Part shown: positions 1-5,209 of the stretch, piece after piece
Layout of the letters: every line of letters starts with the position of its first letter
Position numbering within the stretch: the first letter of the stretch is position 1
Origin: Alphaproteobacteria bacterium
GTDB taxonomy: Bacteria; Pseudomonadota; Alphaproteobacteria; CACIAM-22H2
Length of the DNA stretch: 5,753 bases
Direction of reading: 5' to 3'
Assembly (NCBI GenBank): GCA_016869915.1
Contig: VGDA01000259.1
Span: 1-5,753 of the forward strand
Notes under the pieces: generated by a model
Told to the model about the DNA's origin: nothing
The model's database searches: none
The model's input: only the letters and a program-made list of their open reading frames with translations
Made by a program: the position numbers and the translations under genes

Positions 1-127
1 AGAGGCAGGTCGTCTCCGGTCCCGCGGCCTCCGCCAGCAGCGCGCTGAGGACCACGCGCGCGCGCGCATGGTCCCAGCCCGCTGGCAGCAGGTTGCGATA
101 CTCGGCGGCGGCGAAGCGCTGGGTCAT
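1..127 (-). CDS. Second copy of the SrfA-family gene, only 42 codons visible
   Basis: Starting at ATG 127, the frame encodes MTQRFAAAEYRNLLPAGWDH and continues for 42 complete codons to the window edge without a stop. All 127 bases are identical to the start of the gene at 1485. It lies 62 bp after the stop of that gene, on the same strand, so on the face of it this is a tandem duplicate. Only part of the N-terminal head is visible. Whether the C-terminal domain matches that of its neighbour, or carries a fourth type of periplasmic domain, cannot be seen. The sequence just upstream (128-189) differs from that upstream of 1485, and no strong Shine-Dalgarno is present. An assembly artefact at the edge is possible. 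Confidence 0.65.
   Translation of the reverse strand, partial: MTQRFAAAEYRNLLPAGWDHARARVVLSALLAEAAGPETTCL
1..127. repeat. Perfect direct repeat, copy 1 (at least 127 bp)
   Basis: Bases 1-127 match 1359-1485 at every position, including a 13-base run of alternating C and G. The right end of the match falls exactly on the first base of the start codon: base 128 is g here while 1486 is c. The left end is cut by the window, so the full repeat length is unknown. Confidence 0.95.
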
Positions 128-189
128 GGCTTTCGATCAGCCCCTGTGCTCGTTCGAGGCAACGTACGCCTGCAGCTGGATCCCCTGGG

Positions 190-1485
190 TCATCGGCCGC
201 GGCGGTCCTGCCGGAAGTCGTGCTGGAAGCCTTCGCGATCGGTGCATCGGGCGAGATCGTCGCCCACGCGGCGACAGGTGAGCGTGTCGGGATTCCATGT
301 CGTGCCACCGGGCGCGCAGGTCACTCCGGGTTGCCGTGTCGTCATGGTGCCACCCGCGAAGCCGGCCTCGACCGGAGCCTGGCAGGAGAAGCGGCCCGAG
401 GACGGGCAGACGACCGATGTCTCGCGCGTTCCCTGGCCATTCATCCCGAAGCAGATCCTGCCGGCCTCGACACGGCATGTCTCCGAGCGCCCGTCGCCAT
501 GCCGCAAGCGGCCTTGCGTCTCCGCGCCCAGCATCCAGCAGCCCTCGAGCATGCCGAGGTCGCCGGCGTCCCAGCGCGACGCGGGCAGGGCCGGAGAGGG
601 TTCCGGCGGCTTCGGCGGCGGAGCGGGCGGAGGCGGAGGCGGAGGAGGTGGAGGTGGAGGTGGAGGCGGCGCAGGCGCAGGCGCAGGCGCGGGTGGCTGG
701 GTCTCCGGTGGCTTGGGCGGTTCGGGCGGCCTGGGTGGCTCGGGCAGGGGACATGCGGCGCGTCGCGCGCCGAGCTCGGCCTCGAGCTCGGCGATCCTGC
801 GGCGCAGCGCGCGGCCGCGCTCCTCCTCGCGCAGCAGTTCGGCCAGCTCCGCCATCTGCCCCGGCTCGGCGCGGCACACCGGCTCGGCGCGCGGGAAGAG
901 GCCGAGCACGGGCCCCGCGAGCAGCGCGGCGAGCGCGCCGAGCAGCAGCAGCGCGAGCGCGGCGAGCGCGGCCATGCGCCATGGCCAGGGCCGCGGCGCC
1001 TGCGCCGCGATGCCGTCGTCGAGCCGCGTCACGAAGCCGAGCGGCCCCGGCGCGGCCGCGGGGACGAGGCCCCAGCCGAGCAGCACCGGCCTGCCTTCCG
1101 CGCCGGGCGCGGCCCAGGCCTCGACATGGGCGAAGGACGGGATCTCCAGCGCGGCGGCGACCAGCGCGGGCAGGCCCGCGTCGGCGGGAACGCGCGCCGC
1201 GCGCCGCTCCGCCGCGCGGCGCAGCTCCGAGGCCAGCCGCCCGAGTTCCGCGCGCAGCGCCTCGCGCTGCGTGGCGTCGAGCGTCTCGTGGCGCGCGCTC
1301 GTGCCGCCGGGCGGCGGCGCGAAGACGAGCGCGTCGCCCTCGACCGTCACGTCGGCGAAGAGGCAGGTCGTCTCCGGTCCCGCGGCCTCCGCCAGCAGCG
1401 CGCTGAGGACCACGCGCGCGCGCGCATGGTCCCAGCCCGCTGGCAGCAGGTTGCGATACTCGGCGGCGGCGAAGCGCTGGGTCAT
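190..1485 (-). CDS. SrfA-family single-pass membrane protein with Cys-rich C-terminal domain
   Basis: This 431-residue protein starts at ATG 1485 (MTQRFAAAEY), 21 bp after the preceding stop, without a clear Shine-Dalgarno. The head (1-165) has the family landmarks CLFAD (41-45) and RPVLLGWGLVP (132-142), though it lacks the WY pair of the other two heads. A transmembrane helix spans about 169-191. Cys204, a Glu/Arg/Leu-rich coiled coil and Cys245 follow, then a stalk of mainly proline (246-300) with 15 consecutive prolines at 273-287. The C-terminal domain (about 305-428) opens with LEGCWMLG and has eight cysteines (316, 337, 345, 360, 368, 390, 404, 414), probably disulphide-bonded in the periplasm. 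From memory of the SrfA family, a short L-x-G-x-W start followed by a Cys-containing beta domain is the usual ending, so this is the most SrfA-like of the three overall. The biochemical function of SrfA is not established. Its first 127 bp recur identically at 1-127. Confidence 0.88.
   Translation of the reverse strand: MTQRFAAAEYRNLLPAGWDHARARVVLSALLAEAAGPETTCLFADVTVEGDALVFAPPPGGTSARHETLDATQREALRAELGRLASELRRAAERRAARVPADAGLPALVAAALEIPSFAHVEAWAAPGAEGRPVLLGWGLVPAAAPGPLGFVTRLDDGIAAQAPRPWPWRMAALAALALLLLGALAALLAGPVLGLFPRAEPVCRAEPGQMAELAELLREEERGRALRRRIAELEAELGARRAACPLPEPPRPPEPPKPPETQPPAPAPAPAPPPPPPPPPPPPPPPAPPPKPPEPSPALPASRWDAGDLGMLEGCWMLGAETQGRLRHGDGRSETCRVEAGRICFGMNGQGTRETSVVCPSSGRFSCQAPVEAGFAGGTMTTRQPGVTCAPGGTTWNPDTLTCRRVGDDLARCTDREGFQHDFRQDRRGR
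625..690. repeat. G-rich hexanucleotide low-complexity tract coding for the proline stalk
   Basis: On the plus strand this is a run of ggaggc, ggaggt and gcaggc hexamers (ggaggt three times in a row, gcaggc three times). On the coding strand it gives 15 prolines followed, toward the N-terminus, by alternating Ala-Pro. Several GG or GGG blocks with short spacers make slippage and G-quadruplex formation plausible. Length variation between strains would lengthen or shorten the periplasmic stalk. Confidence 0.8.
1359..1485. repeat. Perfect direct repeat, copy 2 (127 bp visible match)
   Basis: This is the partner of 1-127, offset by 1358 bp, and it encodes residues 1-42 of the complete SrfA-family gene plus one base of the next codon. 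The repeat may continue to the left of 1359 in the other copy, beyond the window. Zero mismatches, even at third codon positions, implies a very recent duplication, ongoing gene conversion or an assembly duplication. Confidence 0.95.
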
Positions 1486-1506
1486 CGCTCGTGCGGCCCC
1501 GCGCCC

Positions 1507-2766
1507 TCATCTCGCGGGCACGTCGAAGCTGCCGACGGGGACGCGCGTGCCCGGTGCGACGCGCCCCGAGAAGCTGCGATCCGGCTGTCCCTCTACGCGC
1601 ACGGTGACGCGGAAGCTCGATGGCTGGGGCGTGCGCTGGAGATGACCATTGTGCTCGACCGAGATGCCGTAGCGGCCGGCCGGCGCCTTTTCCGGCCAGA
1701 CGATGTTCTCGACCGCGTCGCTGCGCAGCGGCGCCTGGGCGTTGCGGTCGATGTCGAGTTCGCCGCCGCCGCAGCCCTTGCGGCTTTGATAGGAGACGAT
1801 GTCCCCGTCGGGGCAGGAGACGAAGAGGTCGAGGTCGCTCTCGTTGTCCCAGGCGAGGATGACCTGGACGCGACCCGACTGGCCGCCCTGCTCGCGTGCG
1901 CGCTCGGCGTCGGCGGAGGAAGAAGGCTGCGGTGGCGTGGCCTCCGCGGGGCGCTGCGGCGCCGCGGGCTCCGGGGTCGGCGGCGGGCATGCGAGCCGCC
2001 GCTCCCCTGCCTCGCGCGCGAGCCGCGCGATCTCGGCGCGCAGCATGCCTTCGCGGTCCTGCTCGTGCCGCATCTCGTCGAGCAGCGCGGCGCCGCGCGG
2101 GTCGGCGACGCAGCTCGGCGCGGGGGCCCTGAACCAGTCGAAGGGATCGAGCAGGAGCAGGAGCAGGAAGAGAAGAAGCAGGAGCAGCGAGGCGATCGCC
2201 GCCGCGACCCAGCTCGCGGTGTCGCGCCGCGGTGGCTGGGCCGGCGGCGGGCCGACGATGCGCATGCGGCCCGCGCCGGGGCGGCGCGCGGCCTCGCCGA
2301 TGATCAGCGCGTGCTCTGCATGGCCGTCGGCGCGCGCATGGCCCCAGGCGACGAGGACGGGACGCGTGCCGATCGCGAGGCGCGATTCGGCGCCGGGGAC
2401 GCGCAGCGCCTGCGCCAGGAGCTCGCCGAGGAATCTTTCGCCCGGCAGCTTCGACGCCGCGAGCCGCGCCGCATCCGCCTGGATGTCGGCGACGAGGCGC
2501 GCGAGTTCCGCGTTCGCGGCTTCGGCCTGCTCCGCCGGCAGCCGCGCGATCGGCGTCGCCTCGCCGCCTTGCGCGTCGTACCAGTCGACGATGCCGCGGT
2601 CCGGGTCGGGATTGGGCTCGGCGAAGAGCGCGGCATGCGCCTCGCCGCGCGTGCGACGCAGGTAGGAGGCGATCTGGTCCCAGGCATGGATCGCCAGCTG
2701 TCCGCCGGTTCCCAGCGCCTGCAGGCCGGTATTCGCCGTCGTGGCGATGGGCGCGCCCTGGCTCAT
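1507..2766 (-). CDS. SrfA-like membrane protein with YfaP/DUF2135-like periplasmic domain
   Basis: The start is ATG 2766 (419 residues), chosen because a strong GAGGAAG Shine-Dalgarno lies 8 nt upstream. A longer frame exists from 2919, but it would overlap the protease gene and add an atypical Arg/Pro-rich leader. The head (1-150) is the clearest SrfA match of the three paralogues: LFAEPNPD (47-54), DWYDA (61-65), a FLGELLAQALRVPG segment (112-125) and RPVLVAWGH (135-143). One very Leu-rich transmembrane helix spans about 185-206. It is followed by Cys219, a charged coiled coil, Cys260 and a Pro-rich linker (261-285). Residues 298-417 begin VQVILAWDNESDLDLFVSCPDG and end with beta-rich sequence. 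This resembles the YfaP/DUF2135 group, in which an acidic WD-x-DLDL type motif precedes a DPDG-like turn. Orientation (head inside, C-terminus in the periplasm) is inferred. Its role may be binding or scaffolding; no catalytic residues are recognised. Gene 5 follows after 21 bp. Confidence 0.9.
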   Translation of the reverse strand: MSQGAPIATTANTGLQALGTGGQLAIHAWDQIASYLRRTRGEAHAALFAEPNPDPDRGIVDWYDAQGGEATPIARLPAEQAEAANAELARLVADIQADAARLAASKLPGERFLGELLAQALRVPGAESRLAIGTRPVLVAWGHARADGHAEHALIIGEAARRPGAGRMRIVGPPPAQPPRRDTASWVAAAIASLLLLLLFLLLLLLDPFDWFRAPAPSCVADPRGAALLDEMRHEQDREGMLRAEIARLAREAGERRLACPPPTPEPAAPQRPAEATPPQPSSSADAERAREQGGQSGRVQVILAWDNESDLDLFVSCPDGDIVSYQSRKGCGGGELDIDRNAQAPLRSDAVENIVWPEKAPAGRYGISVEHNGHLQRTPQPSSFRVTVRVEGQPDRSFSGRVAPGTRVPVGSFDVPAR

Positions 2767-2774
2767 GGCCGTGT

Positions 2775-2781
2775 CTTCCTC
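2775..2781 (-). promoter_or_regulatory. Ribosome-binding site for the DUF2135-like gene
   Basis: The minus strand reads GAGGAAG, overlapping the TGA stop of the protease gene, with 8 nt to ATG 2766. It is the strongest Shine-Dalgarno match in the window and decides the start of the downstream gene against the longer in-frame alternative. Confidence 0.75.
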
Positions 2782-4630
2782 ATCGCGCGGGCGGCTTGGG
2801 CTGCGCCGCGCCGGGCGCCGCGGGCGCAGCGGGCGCCCCACCGCCTGCGGGTTGCGCGGGCGACGGAGCGGCCGCGGGCGGGGCTGCAGCGGGCGGCGGC
2901 TCCGGCTGGCAGGCGCCATCGCGACGGTCGACCGCGACGCGCGTGGCGGAGAGCCACGCGATCATGTCGTCGCTCTTCTGCGCGTAGCGCACGCGGTCGG
3001 CGACCGCGGTCGAGCGGCTCACGAAGGTGTTCACCCCGACGACGCGCCCGCACAGGTCGACGAGCGGGCCGCCGCTGTTGCCCGGCGAGATGTCGGCGGA
3101 GTGCGGCATGACCGTCAGCCCGCTCGGGAGCTTCTGCACCGTGCTGATCGTGCCGCGCGTGAGCACGAGCTCGGGCGGCTCGCCGAGGCGGCCTTCCGCG
3201 AGCGCGGCCATCCCGGCCTCGACGCGCACGACGCTCGCCGGATAGCCGGCCGCGACGACGTCGGTCAGCTTCTCGACCGAGGTCGTGATCGCGAGGGGCT
3301 GGGCGCCCGGCACGGGCTGGGCGAGCCTGACCACGGCGAAGTCCGGCATGCCGGGCTCGGATTCCTGCCCGGGAGTGGAACTGCGCGCGACCAGCTCGGC
3401 GCGCAACGCGCGTCCGATGGACTTGGACATCACGAAGATCTGCCTCGGGTCGGCGTTCTCGACGACATGGGCGTTGGTGACGATCGTGTCGCCGGAGACG
3501 AAGAAGCCCGTGCCATGCCCGATGCCGCGCGGCCCCGCGGTCGCGATCATCACCGTCGCGTGCTCGAGGAGCGAGGCCAGCGACCCGGCCGGCGGAGCGG
3601 CGGATTGCTGCCCAGGCTGCGGGGGCTGTGCGGCGGGCGGCGAGGCGCCGGGCGGCAAGGGGACCGGCGGCGGCGCGGCGCCTGGCGCGACCGGCTGGCT
3701 CTGCGGCAGCGCGGGGAGCGCGCCGCCCGCCGGCCCCTCGGCGCGGCAGACGTCCTGGCCGGCGGCCCGGCGTGCGCGCTCGACCTCGCGCTCGAGGGCC
3801 TCGTTGGTCTCGCGCTGCATGCGGATGGCGAGGCGGGTGCGCTCGCCGTCGACGACGTTCGCCGAGTACTGCCGGCCCGCGATGTCGCGCACGAAATGGT
3901 TCCAGGCCAGCCAGAAGCCGAGCAGCAGGAAGGCGAGGGCGACCGCGACCAGGATCGGCACCATCCACCAGGCCATCGGCGCGGCCGCGCGCGGCGGCTC
4001 CGCGCCGCCGGCCGGGGCGTTCGATCCGCGCGCGGGCAGCGGCGGCGGTGGCGCGGCGGCTGGCGTCGTGACAGGCGTCTCGCGTCGCGGTGGCGGCGCA
4101 GGTGGCGGGGGCACCGCGGCGGCGACGGGCCCCAGGAACGAGGCATCGATGGAGGCGAGGGCGGGCACGAAGCGCCCGAGCGTCGCGGCGGCATGGCGCG
4201 CGGCATCTGCGTCGCCCGAGATCCCGGCCGGGACGAGGCCCCAACCGGCCAGGACGACACCGTCGTCCAGCACGAGGATCTGGTCTGCGTCGCCGACGAC
4301 CAGCGCGCGCCGCAGCAGCGGACCCGCTTCCGGGTCGTCGAGCAGGCTGAGCACCGGGTCCATGGCGGCGGCGAGCCGGGCCTCGGCCTCCGCGCGCCGC
4401 TCGGGCGAGAGCGAGGTGATGGGCTGCGGATCGCCTGTGCCGAGGCCGTACCAGGTGATGGCACCGGCGCCGGAGATCGGCTCGGCGAAGAGCGCTCCCG
4501 CGCCGGCAAGGCCCCGCGCGGCAAGCAACGCCTGGAGGCGTTCGTGCTGGGTGGTGACGGCCCTGCCATCGAGGGCCAGCGGCGCGAAGCGCGCGAGCTC
4601 GGTCTTCAGGAGGAAACGTGGCGCCGCCAT
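2780..4630 (-). CDS. Membrane-anchored trypsin-like serine protease with SrfA-like N-terminal head
   Basis: This 616-residue protein starts at ATG 4630, behind a GAAGGG ribosome-binding site 9 nt upstream; the other upstream ATG (4680) is out of frame. Residues 1-140 form an SrfA-like head, with LFAEP (47-51), an ITWYG turn (58-62) and LAGWGLVP (127-134). A Pro/Ala-rich stretch (about 173-218) precedes one transmembrane helix (about 220-243), then a charged helix (250-295) and a Pro/Ala/Gln-rich stalk (about 299-348). Residues 350-562 are an S1C/HtrA-like protease: GTGFFVSG (373-380), His388 in TNAHVV, Asp430 in PDFAVVRL and Ser519 in SPGNSGGPL. All three catalytic residues are present, so it should be active in the periplasm. 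There is no PDZ domain; the C-terminus (575-616) is a Pro/Ala-rich tail. Family members of this type cleave or monitor misfolded or regulatory proteins, but the substrate here is unknown. It lies 84 bp after the lipoprotein gene and 13 bp before the next gene. Confidence 0.93.
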   Translation of the reverse strand: MAAPRFLLKTELARFAPLALDGRAVTTQHERLQALLAARGLAGAGALFAEPISGAGAITWYGLGTGDPQPITSLSPERRAEAEARLAAAMDPVLSLLDDPEAGPLLRRALVVGDADQILVLDDGVVLAGWGLVPAGISGDADAARHAAATLGRFVPALASIDASFLGPVAAAVPPPPAPPPRRETPVTTPAAAPPPPLPARGSNAPAGGAEPPRAAAPMAWWMVPILVAVALAFLLLGFWLAWNHFVRDIAGRQYSANVVDGERTRLAIRMQRETNEALEREVERARRAAGQDVCRAEGPAGGALPALPQSQPVAPGAAPPPVPLPPGASPPAAQPPQPGQQSAAPPAGSLASLLEHATVMIATAGPRGIGHGTGFFVSGDTIVTNAHVVENADPRQIFVMSKSIGRALRAELVARSSTPGQESEPGMPDFAVVRLAQPVPGAQPLAITTSVEKLTDVVAAGYPASVVRVEAGMAALAEGRLGEPPELVLTRGTISTVQKLPSGLTVMPHSADISPGNSGGPLVDLCGRVVGVNTFVSRSTAVADRVRYAQKSDDMIAWLSATRVAVDRRDGACQPEPPPAAAPPAAAPSPAQPAGGGAPAAPAAPGAAQPKPPAR

Positions 4631-4639
4631 TCTCGTCTG

Positions 4640-4645
4640 CCCTTC
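4640..4645 (-). promoter_or_regulatory. Ribosome-binding site for the protease gene
   Basis: The minus strand reads GAAGGG, 9 nt before ATG 4630. It supports that start, which also gives a complete SrfA-like head. It lies in the 84-bp gap (4631-4714), the largest between genes here; no confident promoter was recognised in that gap. Confidence 0.5.
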
Positions 4646-4714
4646 GTTGTCGACCCCAGGCCTGCTGCCCGGCCGGCCATGTGAGCCTGCGCGCCGGATC
4701 GGGCGCGGGCCGCG

Positions 4715-5209
4715 TCAGTTCTGCCCGTAGCGGCGCAGCGATTCGTCGAGCGCGCGCGACAGGCGCTCGAGCGACTGGAGTTCCTCGGCGCTCGGTTGGC
4801 TGCCGGCGCGCGCGCGCGCGCGGGCGAGATCGTCGCTCTCGCGGCGCAGGCGCTCGGCCTCGGCGCGTCCCGCCTCGCCGCGCTGGGCGCGCAGCCGCGC
4901 CAGCGCCTGGCGCTGGCGGGCGATGTCCGCGTCGATCGCGTCGAGGCGCGCCTTCGCCGCCGCGAGGTCCCTCTCGCTCTGCTGCTGGCGCGAGGCCGCA
5001 GCCTGCGCCTCGGCGCGCGCCTCGAGCGCGCGACGCTGCTCGGAGGCGGCCGTGTTCTCGAGCTTCGCCGCCTGGCGCTCGTCGCCGCCGGTCATCATCG
5101 CGCCCATGCCGCCGAAGAAGCCGCGCTCCTTCGCCGGTCCCGGATCGGCGCAGCCCTGCAGCGCCAGCGACGCCGCGAACGCGAGGGCGGCCTTGCGCGC
5201 GCTGATCAC
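4715..5209 (-). CDS. Coiled-coil lipoprotein, 164 aa
   Basis: A GTG start at 5209 is preferred because it alone keeps a complete lipoprotein signal peptide: Arg5/Lys6, a hydrophobic Ala/Leu stretch at 7-17, and the lipobox LQGC with the lipidated cysteine at residue 20. The residue after Cys20 is Ala rather than Asp, which by the usual sorting rule suggests the outer membrane. A short Gly/Met-rich segment (about 29-42, FFGGMGAMM) follows. Residues 45-135 are highly charged and Ala/Gln/Arg/Glu-rich, consistent with a long coiled coil, and a second short helix spans about 141-161. No catalytic motif is visible and I do not recognise a named family. The GTGA overlap with the upstream glycine-zipper gene points to coordinated production, and no clear Shine-Dalgarno sequence precedes the GTG. 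It may be a periplasmic spacer or partner for the membrane proteins encoded downstream, but that is inference from position. Confidence 0.82.
   Translation of the reverse strand: MISARKAALAFAASLALQGCADPGPAKERGFFGGMGAMMTGGDERQAAKLENTAASEQRRALEARAEAQAAASRQQQSERDLAAAKARLDAIDADIARQRQALARLRAQRGEAGRAEAERLRRESDDLARARARAGSQPSAEELQSLERLSRALDESLRRYGQN

Noticed and set aside
137..1990. A 617-codon minus-strand frame overlapping two SrfA-like genes.
   Set aside because: It is Arg-rich low-complexity sequence in an alternative frame of genes that have clear domain content and better starts.
2767..2919. A 51-residue N-terminal extension of the DUF2135-like protein from an upstream start at 2919.
   Set aside because: It would overlap the protease gene by about 140 bp and consists of Arg/Pro-rich residues. 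The strong GAGGAAG site directly before ATG 2766 favours the shorter protein.
220..3111. Very long plus-strand open frame (963 codons) and similar plus-strand frames across the window.
   Set aside because: These are shadows of minus-strand genes in very GC-rich DNA. The translations are Arg/Ala-rich without recognisable domains, whereas the minus-strand frames have signal peptides, transmembrane helices and catalytic motifs.
4690..4707. A 6-bp perfect hairpin (CGCGCC/GGCGCG, 6-nt loop) between the lipoprotein and protease genes.
   Set aside because: The stem is short and no T-run follows on the minus strand. Such inverted repeats are expected by chance at this GC content, so it is not called a terminator.
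4806..4822. Seventeen bases of alternating G and C (also 13-base runs near 55-67 and 1413-1425) as possible Z-DNA sites.
   Set aside because: Each is explained by consecutive Ala-Arg codons in a coding region. No regulatory context supports a separate role.
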